Shown here: positions 14,592 through 22,898 of the stretch, one piece after another
How the letters are laid out: each line of letters opens with the position of its first letter
Position numbering within the stretch: the first letter of the stretch is position 1
NCBI GenBank assembly: GCA_030146155.1
Contig: JASLCF010000111.1
Span: 1 to 24,492, forward strand
Direction of reading: 5' to 3'
Source of the DNA: Savagea sp.
GTDB taxonomy: Bacteria > Bacillota > Bacilli > Bacillales_A > Planococcaceae
DNA: 24,492 nt
Made by a program: the position numbers and the translations under genes
The notes under the pieces: model-generated
Told to the model about the DNA's origin: nothing
What the model saw: the letters and a program-made list of their open reading frames with translations, nothing else
The model's database searches: none

Positions 14592-14629
14592 GCCGGAAAT
14601 GCTCATAAAATGAGCATCCGGCATTTTTT
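14592..14629 (+). terminator. Rho-independent terminator between aroA and ccpA
   Basis: GCCGG-AA-ATGCTCAT pairs with ATGAGCAT-CCGGC (two-base bulge, AAA loop), then a T6 run. Confidence 0.92.
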
Positions 14630-14632
14630 ATA

Positions 14633-14641
14633 TGGTATTAT
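14633..14641 (+). promoter_or_regulatory. TG-extended -10 promoter of ccpA
   Basis: TGGTATTAT immediately follows the aroA terminator, 25 bases before the ccpA start. The -35 position would fall inside the terminator stem, so this depends on the extended -10. Confidence 0.5.
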
Positions 14642-14666
14642 AGAAGTATCAAAGGAGGGACGATAA

Positions 14667-15665
14667 ATGGCAGTTACAATTTATAATGTGGCAGATGAAG
14701 CAAACGTTTCTATGGCCACAGTATCTCGGGTAGTGAATGGTAACCCTAACGTAAAACCTGAAACAAGAAAGAAAGTATTAGCAGTGATTGAAAGACTAGG
14801 CTATCGTCCAAACGCAGTTGCGCGTGGGTTAGCTAGTAAAAAGACAACGACAATAGGAGTTATCGTTCCTGACGCATCGAAAACTTTCTATGCAGAGTTG
14901 TCACGTGGAATCGCAGATATTGCGACGATGTATGATTACAATATTATTTTGTCGAACTCAGACAAAAGTTCAGACCGAGAAGTTGAATTGATAGAGGAAA
15001 ATTTGGGAAAACAAGTAGATGGTATCATTCTAATGAGTGATTCTATTACACCAGATATTCGAAAAAAGTTAAACTCAGCTAATGTACCTATCGTACTTGC
15101 AGGGACATTAGATGCTGAATCAGAATTTCCAACAGTGAATATGGAATATGAAGAAGCCGCATATTTAGCAACTAAGAAGCTTTTAGAAAATGGTCACAGT
15201 GACATTGCGTTTGTTTCTGGGCCGCTTACGCGTGATATTAATCGCTTGTGTAAGCTAGTGGGCTATAGAAAAGCACATGAAGAATTTAAAGTGGCTGTTA
15301 AAGACGAACTCATTATCGAGACCGAAAATACGTACGATGATGCATACGAACAATTTCAAGCTCGTTTAAAAGAAGAACATGCACCTACTGCTATTTTAGC
15401 AACTAATGATGAACTAGGAGTCGGTGTACTGAATGCAATCCGAGATTTAGATTACACTGTACCCCAAGATTTTGAGTTGATTTGTTTTGAACACTCCCTA
15501 TTATCTAGAGTAGTACGTCCACAATTATCTTCGGTCGTTATTCCGCTTTACGATTTAGGAGCTGTTTCTATGCGGTTACTCACTAAATTAATGAGTAAGG
15601 AAGAAGTAGAAGAAGACAAGGTAATTATCCCTTATCATGTAGAAGAACGAGGCTCTACTCATTAA
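14667..15665 (+). CDS. ccpA: Catabolite control protein A (LacI/GalR family)
   Basis: CcpA, with Ser46-phosphorylated HPr, binds cre sites to repress or activate carbon-catabolite genes. The 332-residue protein has the LacI helix-turn-helix at the N-terminus: YNVADEANVSMATVSRVVNG (6-25), then the hinge helix region RPNAVARGLASKKTTTIGV. The periplasmic-binding-protein-like core has VGYRKAHEEF and TAILATNDELGVGVLNAI. AAGGAGGG precedes the ATG. Position downstream of aroA is conserved in Bacillales. The cluster's acu genes are CcpA targets in B. subtilis, but I could not find a convincing cre at acuA here. Confidence 0.96.
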   Translation: MAVTIYNVADEANVSMATVSRVVNGNPNVKPETRKKVLAVIERLGYRPNAVARGLASKKTTTIGVIVPDASKTFYAELSRGIADIATMYDYNIILSNSDKSSDREVELIEENLGKQVDGIILMSDSITPDIRKKLNSANVPIVLAGTLDAESEFPTVNMEYEEAAYLATKKLLENGHSDIAFVSGPLTRDINRLCKLVGYRKAHEEFKVAVKDELIIETENTYDDAYEQFQARLKEEHAPTAILATNDELGVGVLNAIRDLDYTVPQDFELICFEHSLLSRVVRPQLSSVVIPLYDLGAVSMRLLTKLMSKEEVEEDKVIIPYHVEERGSTH

Positions 15666-15671
15666 TCGAAT

Positions 15672-15710
15672 TAAAAGCACTGCCCTTCATTTGAGGAGCA
15701 GTGCTTTTTA
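15672..15710. terminator. Bidirectional terminator between ccpA and acuC
   Basis: TAAAAGCACTGC pairs with GCAGTGCTTTTTA around a 14-base loop, with A and T runs flanking the stem on both sides. It overlaps the acuC stop and serves the two convergent genes. Confidence 0.92.
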
Positions 15711-16850
15711 GATCGAATGAAATATAGATAAGGCTCTCGTTAAATTATGTTGATTAAATTGTTCAATCTCAACTTTTCTTTCAATCGTGGGAAAAGTGGA
15801 TACATCGTCTTGCCAATAGAGCTCATCAGTGTTCGTAAACTTACTCAGTTGTTTCAAAAAGTTAGGCGGCATTTTGCCAGTAGGAGCTTCCATATCATTC
15901 ATGGTAAGCCAAATCTGTGCCCATGCCCTTGTAACCGCTTTCCAATCATAGCCTCCTCCGCCCACGGCAAGCCATCTTCCCTGACAATATTGATCAGCAA
16001 GACGTTTAGCAATGCGCGGAATTTGTTCATATAAATAACTAGAGCCGTTTAAATGGGTGAGGGGATCGAAGTAATGAGCATCTGCACCGTTTTGGCTAAG
16101 AATAATATCAGGTTGGAAATGTTCACAAATCGAACTAAAGGCTTGTTCATAAACGGTTAAAAATGAATCATCTCCCGTGAAAGCATCTAGTGGAATATTA
16201 AAACAATATCCATAACCTTTACCCGTTCCTCTTTCACTCACATCTCCTGTACCTGGAAACAAGTAACGTCCTGTTTCATGAAGAGATAGTGTACACACTT
16301 GTGGGTCATTATAAAAAGACCATTGTACGCCGTCTCCATGATGTGCATCTGTATCAATGTACAGTACTTTCAATCCATAATTTTTAGTAATATGTTTGAT
16401 AGCGACACTACAGTCATTGTAAATGCAAAATCCACTGGCCTTATTTGAAAAGCCATGATGCAGCCCACCACTTAAATTAATGCCATACTTTATACGCCCT
16501 TGACAAATTTCATCAGCGAGTTGGATTGTCCCCCCAACAATTCGAGCAGTCGCTTCGTGCATATTTTTAAAAATAGGGGTATCGGTTGTTCCTACTCCAT
16601 ATTGTTGTGCTTCTTCCAGAGAACCTTTATTTTCACTAGCTCTTTTAATGAAATCAATGTATTTTGGTTCATGGACTAAAAAAAGTTCTTCATCTGAAGC
16701 TATTCGAGGTGGGATGATTTGATTTTCTTTTAAGAGATTTAATTCTTTTAGTAACGAATAAGTAAGTTGCATTCGATGTTGATTAAAAGGGTGTTCGTTT
16801 GAAAAATGATAGTCTAATAAATCTGGCGAATAAACGAATTTGCTAACCAT
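15708..16850 (-). CDS. acuC: AcuC, histone-deacetylase-family protein deacetylase
   Basis: AcuC is a zinc-dependent deacetylase of the HDAC superfamily; in B. subtilis it reverses acetylation of acetyl-CoA synthetase. The 380-residue sequence is complete. The catalytic pair is H131-H132 (GGLHHGF). Zinc ligands are D168 and H170 (DTDAHHGDG) and D257 (NGADAHYFDPL). The active-site tyrosine is Y301 in GGGGYDW. A GFCIYND loop sits at 140-146. The start ATG follows AAAGGATGA. It lies 14 bases downstream of acuA on the same strand, forming an acuA-acuC pair. In B. subtilis acuB lies between them; it is missing here. Confidence 0.94.
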   Translation of the reverse strand: MVSKFVYSPDLLDYHFSNEHPFNQHRMQLTYSLLKELNLLKENQIIPPRIASDEELFLVHEPKYIDFIKRASENKGSLEEAQQYGVGTTDTPIFKNMHEATARIVGGTIQLADEICQGRIKYGINLSGGLHHGFSNKASGFCIYNDCSVAIKHITKNYGLKVLYIDTDAHHGDGVQWSFYNDPQVCTLSLHETGRYLFPGTGDVSERGTGKGYGYCFNIPLDAFTGDDSFLTVYEQAFSSICEHFQPDIILSQNGADAHYFDPLTHLNGSSYLYEQIPRIAKRLADQYCQGRWLAVGGGGYDWKAVTRAWAQIWLTMNDMEAPTGKMPPNFLKQLSKFTNTDELYWQDDVSTFPTIERKVEIEQFNQHNLTRALSIFHSI

Positions 16851-16864
16851 GCTTCACTCATCCT

Positions 16865-17524
16865 TTATCTATTTGAAAACGGATCATTGGTTTTCATTTC
16901 ATATTTTCTCGAGAATCTGAGTTGATCAAACTGTTCAATCGCTTGCTGCGGCACTCTTTCTCCAATTCGAACCATTAAACAATTTGCTGGATGCGAACAA
17001 ATTTCAGGATCATCTGTTGGCATATAAACAAGTCCGCCATGATTCATCATTTTTTCCATGACCTTCCGGTAGTCCCAAATTGACAAGCCAGTTCCTTTTA
17101 AGTCCCAATGCCAGTAGTATTCAGTAGTGATAATAATATAATCTTCTACTGCATCATCCATCATCGTTACTTGCAATAATTTTTTCCCAATTCCAAAACT
17201 TCTATAAGGTTCAGCAACTTCAATCGCACCTAGTTCAATCAATTGTTCAATTTTACCTTCAGCCCAACGTTCTAGCGGGTGAGGATAGGAGTATGCAGCG
17301 TAACCTACAACTTCATTGCCACATCTTGCTACGATTATTCGTGCCTCTGGCTGTTCAGCAACTTTAATTAACGAGAGGTGCTGTTCATTTGCTTGTCTAA
17401 ATGCTACAAGTCCCTCGTGGAAAGTATAGGTTGCTAAAGTAGAGCTCGAGACAGGACCCTCAATTATAATTGTTTGTTCGTCTGTTGTTATTTCTAATTG
17501 ATGAAATTCTTTGAAATGCTCCAA
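16865..17524 (-). CDS. acuA: AcuA, GNAT protein acetyltransferase
   Basis: AcuA acetylates the active-site lysine of acetyl-CoA synthetase in B. subtilis and so switches it off. The 219-residue product carries the acetyl-CoA-binding P-loop of GNAT enzymes, R-S-F-G-I-G-K (108-114), within IEVAEPYRSFGIGKKLLQ. Later family blocks include ITTEYYWHWDLKG, LSIWDYRKVMEKMM and PEICSHPANCLMVRIG. I infer a TTG start (first base at 17524), with GGCGGTGAT about three to six bases upstream; an ATG three bases earlier is out of frame. It forms an operon with acuC. The substrate gene acsA, divergent from acuA in B. subtilis, is not here: a PBP gene takes its place. Confidence 0.92.
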   Translation of the reverse strand: MEHFKEFHQLEITTDEQTIIIEGPVSSSTLATYTFHEGLVAFRQANEQHLSLIKVAEQPEARIIVARCGNEVVGYAAYSYPHPLERWAEGKIEQLIELGAIEVAEPYRSFGIGKKLLQVTMMDDAVEDYIIITTEYYWHWDLKGTGLSIWDYRKVMEKMMNHGGLVYMPTDDPEICSHPANCLMVRIGERVPQQAIEQFDQLRFSRKYEMKTNDPFSNR

Positions 17525-17554
17525 TTCATCACCGCCTCACTTTCTCTTTCATTC

Positions 17555-17560
17555 AGTATA
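17555..17560 (-). promoter_or_regulatory. Possible -10 box of the acuA-acuC operon
   Basis: On the minus strand the sequence reads ATG-TATACT about 30 bases before the acuA start. The -35 candidate (ATTTAA) is poor. No cre match is seen nearby. Confidence 0.4.
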
Positions 17561-17590
17561 CATGTTTTAAATAAAAATTAAATATTCATA

Positions 17591-17622
17591 TAAAATCCCC
17601 TTACCAAAAAGATGGTAGGGGG
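17591..17622 (-). terminator. Terminator after the penicillin-binding protein gene
   Basis: On the minus strand, CCCCCTACC pairs with GGTAAGGGG (one mismatch), followed by ATTTTAT. It lies 18 bases past the PBP stop and upstream of acuA. Confidence 0.7.
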
Positions 17623-17639
17623 TAGTGAGAAAAAATTAT

Positions 17640-20615
17640 TTATTGCTTGTCCTGATCTTCAGGAGCGCTTGGTGGTTTTACTGCTTCATCTGGTACTTCA
17701 GGAGTTTCATTTTCCTCAGGTTCTTTTTCTTCCACTTCATTTTCAGGTTCTTTTTCTTCTTCCACTTCATTTTCAGGTTGTTTAGGTTCCTCAGCTTCAA
17801 TAATAAGCTCTGAAGAAGAAGTTTGTAAGCCTGTAATATCTACTGCAATGATAGCGTAGCGTCCTGGCGAATTCGCAGCAATAGACAATGCTTGTCCATC
17901 ACGAATTGTAGCGATGCGTACACCATCTTTTAGCACATAGTAGCCTATTACATCGTTTGACGATGAGGCTTGCCAACTAATTGTTGTCCCACTTAATTGT
18001 GGTGAAACAGCTGCAGGTGCAACATCGTCTGGTGAAAATACATTTCCAGCAACGATATTACCTGAAAAAAGAGAACCAGATGGAAATAGTTTAGAAGCAT
18101 CGCCTCCAAGAGGAGACATAATTCTTCGAATAAATTGAGCGTTCACTCCAGTTCCACCAGACTTAATAAATTCAGCGGGTGTGGATGGAAGTGCAAGATA
18201 TGGTGTTCCCTTGACTGAAACGTATGAAGAAGAAATGATACTATCATCTGTTCCAGAAGGAACCATTACCTTCGCATTAAATAAATCAGAAACGACTAGC
18301 CCGGCATTAGAACATGTTTTTGAAGGGGCTAGTCCAGAAATCCCACAGAATGATCGTGAAACTACATTTGCTGGTCTTTCAAATTTTGACTGTGCACCGA
18401 TTAATTCTGGGTTAGCACTATTGGCAGCATTCATTAATTTTCCAAACAACATGCTCGCACGTGTCGTTGGATGGAGACTTTCATTTTTGCTTCTTAGTTT
18501 TCTTTTCGTTCCATCTGCGAGAATACGATCTTTATAGCCGAGCCAAACACCCAATGTAATATTAGGATTGTAGCCCATTAACCAAGAATCACCGTAATCA
18601 TTCGTAGTTCCTGTTTTAGCTGCTAAATCAATTTTAAAGTTTAAGTAAGAAGGTAACTGACCAGCAGTTCCACCAGATTTCGTTACTCCTTTTAACATAT
18701 CTGTCACGATGTAAGCTGTCTCAGGTGAATAAACAGGAGTCGGCGCAAGTTCATGTTCATAGATGACGTTGCCTTGTTTATCTGTAATTTTTTCAATCAT
18801 GTAAGATTCATTGAACACCCCTTGGTTTGCCAGTGTTGCGAAAGCTTTGGTGTTTTCTTCGACTGTCACTCCATGTGTTAATGCTCCAAAAGAAGCTGTA
18901 GGGTTTTGTTCTTCTGCTGGTGAAACTTTAGATAAATTCATTTTTTCTAAAAATTGGAATGGATGCTTGGGCATAATATCCATATAGAGTCGCATAGTAG
19001 AAATATTTAATGATTTTGCTAAGGCATCCCGTGCAGGAACAATTCCATATTCTTTAGTTGCTTCATAATTGGACGGTGTGTAAGAAGAACCATGATCATT
19101 TAATGTGAATTTAACGTCAACGAGAGGGCTTCCCGCACCAATTCTCCCAAATTCAATAGCAGGAGCATAGACTAGCAATGGTTTGATTGAAGAGCCATTT
19201 TGACGATATGCTTGGGTTGCGTGATTCGTTTCAATTAAATCAAAATCTCTGCCACCTACAAAAGAAATAATCTTGCCGGTTCGGTTATCCATCATGACCG
19301 CTCCGACTTGTACAGGATCAGGGACAGTTTCAATTTCACCTGTTTCTTTATTTTTGACTTTTCTAGAATAAGTAAAGCCATACTGCTTAAAATTCTGTGC
19401 TTCTTCATTCATTTTTTTGAAGATATCTTTATCAATTGTTGAATAAATTTGATAGCCACCAGTTTGCATGTCACGTCTTGCAAGGATGGCATATTTTTCA
19501 CTTTGTTCTTCAAATTCTTTCATTTTACTTTTGTCATGATCAAAGATTTCTTTCGCTTCAAGCTCTAAGGCATCTAAATCAATTCCGTCTTTTTTAGCAA
19601 GTACTTTCTTCAAAATATCTACTGTACGGTTTTGAATTTCTTGTGCCAAGTAAGGTTCTTCAACATTTGCACGTACATAAGGTTCTCTGAAGTCTTGTGT
19701 AATATCATAGGCAATCGCTTTTTTATACTCCTCTTCAGAAATGTAACCTGTTTCTTTCATTCGGAAAAGAACAGTTTTCATTCGTGCAATGCCGCGTTCT
19801 AATTGTTTAGGTTCTTTAACGCCACCACCACTAGAAGCACTTTTAAAAGGTGTGTGTGCGAAAGGTGCTTGTGGGATACCAGCGATAAATGCTGCTTGTG
19901 GCAAATTGAGTTCATCTGCATTCAGTGCGAAAATCCCTTGTGCTGCAGTTTGTACACCTGCAATATTTTGTCCAATAACGTTTCTACCATAAGGGATGAC
20001 ATTTAAATATGCCTCCAGTATTTCTTCTTTGTTCATGGCTTTTTCTAAACGCATAGCCAATAGAATTTCTTTCGCTTTTCTTTCATAAGAAACTTCATTT
20101 GTTAAAATTTGATTTTTCACTAATTGTTGAGTGAGAGTAGACCCGCCAGTTTGACTGCTTGCATTGGACACGTCTTGCAGCAAACCACGTAAGATTGCTT
20201 TAGGAACAATCCCATTATGCTCAAAGAAATACTCATCTTCAGTTGCTAAAACGGCATCAATGACATGTTGCGAAACGTGATCTAAGCTAGTTTCTTCTCT
20301 TTCGATATCAGCGTTAATTTTCCCGAAATAAATGTTGTTTGCATAATATATTTCGGAAGTTTCTTCGTAGTTAAATACGGCATTTCTCATTTCTTCATAA
20401 GGACGTAAAGGTTCTTTAGAAACAAGATAAGCGAAATAACCTGCTCCAACAGATGCTCCAAAAATAGCTAGGGCTGTTAGTGCAATTAAAAAGAGTAATA
20501 TAAGATTCCATGCAATGCCTGAACCGATTCTTGCAATTCTAGCGGCCTTTGTTTGCTGTATTTTTTTATATTGATCTTCTATTGTTTGTTGCTTAGTTTG
20601 TTCATGTTGTGGCAC
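17640..20615 (-). CDS. Class A penicillin-binding protein (PBP1A-type) with FN3-like domain and acidic tail
   Basis: This is a bifunctional peptidoglycan glycosyltransferase/transpeptidase of 991 residues, anchored by one N-terminal membrane helix (36-64). The GT51 domain shows catalytic E126 in ATEDEYFFEHNG, GGSTLTQQLVKN (157-168), RKAKEILLAMRLEK and EEILEAYLN. The transpeptidase has S475-S-I-K478, S535-L-N537 and K667-T-G669. After it comes a beta-sandwich, fibronectin-III-like module (about 865-941, ISWQASSSNDVIGYYVLKDG), then a 50-residue tail (942-991) of Glu/Pro repeats (KEPENEVEE). The start is GTG with AGGAGGGG just upstream. The gene lies beside tyrS, divergent. Which B. subtilis paralogue (PonA, PbpF, PbpG) it corresponds to cannot be settled by eye. 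Confidence 0.95.
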   Translation of the reverse strand: MPQHEQTKQQTIEDQYKKIQQTKAARIARIGSGIAWNLILLFLIALTALAIFGASVGAGYFAYLVSKEPLRPYEEMRNAVFNYEETSEIYYANNIYFGKINADIEREETSLDHVSQHVIDAVLATEDEYFFEHNGIVPKAILRGLLQDVSNASSQTGGSTLTQQLVKNQILTNEVSYERKAKEILLAMRLEKAMNKEEILEAYLNVIPYGRNVIGQNIAGVQTAAQGIFALNADELNLPQAAFIAGIPQAPFAHTPFKSASSGGGVKEPKQLERGIARMKTVLFRMKETGYISEEEYKKAIAYDITQDFREPYVRANVEEPYLAQEIQNRTVDILKKVLAKKDGIDLDALELEAKEIFDHDKSKMKEFEEQSEKYAILARRDMQTGGYQIYSTIDKDIFKKMNEEAQNFKQYGFTYSRKVKNKETGEIETVPDPVQVGAVMMDNRTGKIISFVGGRDFDLIETNHATQAYRQNGSSIKPLLVYAPAIEFGRIGAGSPLVDVKFTLNDHGSSYTPSNYEATKEYGIVPARDALAKSLNISTMRLYMDIMPKHPFQFLEKMNLSKVSPAEEQNPTASFGALTHGVTVEENTKAFATLANQGVFNESYMIEKITDKQGNVIYEHELAPTPVYSPETAYIVTDMLKGVTKSGGTAGQLPSYLNFKIDLAAKTGTTNDYGDSWLMGYNPNITLGVWLGYKDRILADGTKRKLRSKNESLHPTTRASMLFGKLMNAANSANPELIGAQSKFERPANVVSRSFCGISGLAPSKTCSNAGLVVSDLFNAKVMVPSGTDDSIISSSYVSVKGTPYLALPSTPAEFIKSGGTGVNAQFIRRIMSPLGGDASKLFPSGSLFSGNIVAGNVFSPDDVAPAAVSPQLSGTTISWQASSSNDVIGYYVLKDGVRIATIRDGQALSIAANSPGRYAIIAVDITGLQTSSSELIIEAEEPKQPENEVEEEKEPENEVEEKEPEENETPEVPDEAVKPPSAPEDQDKQ

Positions 20616-20642
20616 AATTTCCCCTCCTAAAAAATCTAATTC

Positions 20643-20651
20643 ATTATATCA
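20643..20651 (-). promoter_or_regulatory. TG-extended -10 promoter of the PBP gene
   Basis: On the minus strand TGATATAAT gives a consensus -10 with TG extension, 28 bases upstream of the GTG start. The -35 is weak. Confidence 0.55.
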
Positions 20652-20677
20652 TAGATTGAAATAGAGACGATATGAAT

Positions 20678-20706
20678 TTGACAAATGATTCTTAACGAAT
20701 TATACT
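20678..20706 (+). promoter_or_regulatory. Strong SigA promoter of the tyrS leader
   Basis: Consensus TTGACA (20678-20683), a 17-base spacer and TATACT (20701-20706). Transcription should start near 20713, giving a leader of about 265 nt. Confidence 0.85.
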
Positions 20707-20712
20707 TAAAAA

Positions 20713-20946
20713 TATTATACGATGAATAAACCGAAGTAGAAAGTAGATTCTTTTAGGCAGAGAGGCAACGGGTGGTGGAAGTTGCTAAAGAGCTATCTTT
20801 TGAATTACAGTTTAGGAGTATACGTGCATACTGCGTTAAAGTGTGCAATGAGAAGTAGTGGAATACGCACTACTAAATTTGGGTGGTACCACGTGTCTAG
20901 AACAACGTCCCTGTATGATGAGCAATCATCATGCAGGGCTTTTTTT
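20713..20946 (+). promoter_or_regulatory. Tyrosine-specific T-box leader with terminator
   Basis: This is a T-box riboswitch that senses uncharged tRNA-Tyr. The hallmark GGGTGGTACCACG is at 20881-20893. Stem I features include the AGTAGA region near 20734 and the distal loop GGTGGAA. The likely specifier is TAC (20806-20808) in GAATTACAG, followed by the expected purine, matching tRNA-Tyr. The intrinsic terminator CCCTGTATGATG/CATCATGCAGGG plus T7 lies at 20909-20946. Uncharged tRNA should pair with the bulge in the T-box antiterminator and allow readthrough into tyrS. An open frame across 20782-20964 is not a gene. Confidence 0.93.
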
Positions 20947-20977
20947 ATTTTAATTTATTTTTAGGAGGAATTGAAAG

Positions 20978-22249
20978 ATGTCAAATGAATTAATGGATGA
21001 TTTACGATGGAGAGGTTTATTGTACCAACAAACAGATGAGCAAGGACTTGAATCTTTATTAAATGAGCAAAAAGTTAAATTATATTGTGGAGTAGATCCA
21101 ACAGCAGATTCAATGCATATTGGGCATATTGTTCCTTTACTTACTTTGCGCAGATTTCAGATGCATGGTCATACGCCTACTTTATTAATCGGTGGGGCGA
21201 CAGGAATGATTGGTGATCCTTCTGGTCGCTCAGAAGAACGTCAACTTCAAACCCCTGAACAAGTGGATCAAAATGTTCAAGGGATAAAAAAGCAACTAGA
21301 AATGATTTTTGATTTTAATTCAAATGCAGGAAATACAGCACAACTGGTTAATAATAAGGATTGGATTGGTGAGTTAACATTAATCGATTTCTTACGTGAT
21401 TATGGAAAATTATTAACCGTTAATTACATGTTAGCTAAAGACAATGTAGCATCACGATTAGCAGAAGGAATTTCATACACTGAATTTTCTTATATGTTAA
21501 TGCAAGCAGCAGACTTTGATCACTTGTATCGTGAACATAATGTACGCGTTCAAATCGGTGGCTCAGATCAATGGGGAAATATTACAACTGGTTTGGAAGT
21601 CTTAAGAAAAACACATGAAGAAGAAGTAAAAGCATTTGGTTTTACAATTCCATTAGTTACAAAAGCAGATGGTACGAAATTCGGAAAAACAGCAGGTGGG
21701 GCAGTGTGGTTAGATGCGAAGAAAACATCACCTTATGAATTTTATCAATTTTGGATTAATACAGCAGATTCTGATGTTGTAAAATATTTAAAGATATTTA
21801 CTTTCTTAAGTCGTGAGGAAATTGAAGCGTTAGAAGTAGCGGTTCAAGAGGAGCCACATCTCCGTCAAGCTCAAAAAACCTTAGCAGAAGAAATGACAAA
21901 GCTTGTCCATGGCGAAGATGCATTGGATCAAGCGATTCGTATTACTGAAGCTTTATTTAAAGGAGATTTAAAAGCATTAACTGTCAACGAAATGAAAGAT
22001 GCTTTTAAAGATGTTCCAACTGTTGAATTGAAAAAAGAAGATATCAATATTGTAGACTTCTTAGTCGAGGCTAAAGTTTCCTCTTCTAAACGCCAAGCAA
22101 GAGAAGATATAACCAACGGTGCAATCTCATTAAACGGCGATAAAGTGCAAGATCTATCTTTCTTAGTAGACAGTGCAGTTCGTTTAGATGAGCAATTCAC
22201 GATTGTTCGTCGTGGGAAGAAAAAATATGCAATGGTTAAATATGTATAA
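20978..22249 (+). CDS. tyrS: Tyrosyl-tRNA synthetase
   Basis: TyrS charges tRNA-Tyr with tyrosine. The 423-residue class Ic enzyme has the HIGH motif exactly at 47-50 (within CGVDPTADSMHIGH), the loop GATGMIGDPSGRS, the tyrosine-pocket region QAADFDHLY and QIGGSDQWGN, and the second signature KFGKT (234-238). A C-terminal S4-like RNA-binding domain occupies about 355-423, with SSSKRQAREDI. The ATG follows TTAGGAGGAA. Expression is controlled by the upstream T-box. The next conserved gene, rpsD, is separated here by two membrane-protein genes, a repeat and a heme monooxygenase. Confidence 0.97.
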   Translation: MSNELMDDLRWRGLLYQQTDEQGLESLLNEQKVKLYCGVDPTADSMHIGHIVPLLTLRRFQMHGHTPTLLIGGATGMIGDPSGRSEERQLQTPEQVDQNVQGIKKQLEMIFDFNSNAGNTAQLVNNKDWIGELTLIDFLRDYGKLLTVNYMLAKDNVASRLAEGISYTEFSYMLMQAADFDHLYREHNVRVQIGGSDQWGNITTGLEVLRKTHEEEVKAFGFTIPLVTKADGTKFGKTAGGAVWLDAKKTSPYEFYQFWINTADSDVVKYLKIFTFLSREEIEALEVAVQEEPHLRQAQKTLAEEMTKLVHGEDALDQAIRITEALFKGDLKALTVNEMKDAFKDVPTVELKKEDINIVDFLVEAKVSSSKRQAREDITNGAISLNGDKVQDLSFLVDSAVRLDEQFTIVRRGKKKYAMVKYV

Positions 22250-22270
22250 ATCAGCTTATTAAACAAAGAG

Positions 22271-22315
22271 AAAGTCCGTGAAGAAGAGGGAGACTCAACT
22301 TCACGGACTTTTTTT
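22271..22315 (+). terminator. Rho-independent terminator after tyrS
   Basis: AAAGTCCGTGAAG and CTTCACGGACTTT form a perfect 13-bp stem, followed by a run of Ts. The A-rich 5' side may also let it serve the convergent DUF4395 gene. Confidence 0.93.
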
Positions 22316-22328
22316 ACATCGTTTGATT

Positions 22329-22757
22329 TTAGGCTTGTTTTTGTTTGCGTCGATGTTTCCACATCTGATACTGGTAACGTACTGTGCAGCCTAAGCAGAA
22401 ATCAAAAAATAATGCTAGTGCAGTAGCAATAGTAACCATTGCCACAGCTACATAGCCTGCCACTGTCCAGTCTAAGTAAAAGAAAGCTAGGGCTAACCCA
22501 AAACAAATCGTAGCAATCCATTGATTGAAAATTTGTTGTGCTTTTTCTTCAGGTATGTAAGAAGATGCTGGTTTCTTTAAAAATGGTTTACCAACTGCGA
22601 TTACAGGATTAAATTTAGTAATGACAGTGATGAGTCCCATAGCGAAAGGAATCCATAATAATTGAATATTCACCACTACCGACAGAATAATCAAAGTTAA
22701 GATGAATGTTTGATTCCAACGAACGAGTGGCTTAGGAATACTTTCCGGTATAGTCAC
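22329..22757 (-). CDS. DUF4395 family integral membrane protein
   Basis: This is a 142-residue membrane protein with about four transmembrane helices in two pairs (FILTLIILSVVVNIQLLW, then FAMGLITVI; IATICFGLALAFFYL, then GYVAVAMVTIATALALFF). A conserved PVIAVGKPFL turn lies between the pairs, and FDFCLGCTVRYQ near the C-terminus gives a Cys-x-x-Cys pair (C121, C124) next to a basic tail. This is the DUF4395 pattern; such proteins often occur with thioredoxin-fold or rhodanese partners, but none is adjacent here, and function is unknown. Start: the frame has a TTG (22787), ATG (22763) and GTG (22757). GGAGG at 22770-22766 is only two bases from the ATG but eight from the GTG, so GTG is preferred. 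Confidence 0.85.
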   Translation of the reverse strand: MTIPESIPKPLVRWNQTFILTLIILSVVVNIQLLWIPFAMGLITVITKFNPVIAVGKPFLKKPASSYIPEEKAQQIFNQWIATICFGLALAFFYLDWTVAGYVAVAMVTIATALALFFDFCLGCTVRYQYQMWKHRRKQKQA

Positions 22758-22824
22758 ATGCATTGCCTCCTTTGAATAAAAGTTCAATCTTTAAGATAGC
22801 ATATCATTGCTGAAAAGGCCATGA

Positions 22825-22854
22825 AAAATAGGGGTACAGGTATAAGTATTTCAA
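22825..22854 (-). promoter_or_regulatory. Possible promoter of the DUF4395 gene
   Basis: On the minus strand TTGAAA (22854-22849), 18 bases, TATTTT (22830-22825). A short dyad TGTAAA (22860-22865)/TTTACA (22876-22881) lies beside it, before the divergent gene. Confidence 0.35.
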
Positions 22855-22898
22855 AAGTGTGTAAATTATGTTAAGTTTACATCAAAAGGAGGGAGAAT

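Noticed and set aside
17625..17813. Phe-rich plus-strand frame opposite the PBP tail
   Set aside because: It is antisense of the Glu/Pro repeats of the PBP; no independent gene.
20782..20964. Short open frame upstream of tyrS
   Set aside because: It lies within the T-box leader; RNA structure accounts for the sequence and there is no ribosome-binding site.
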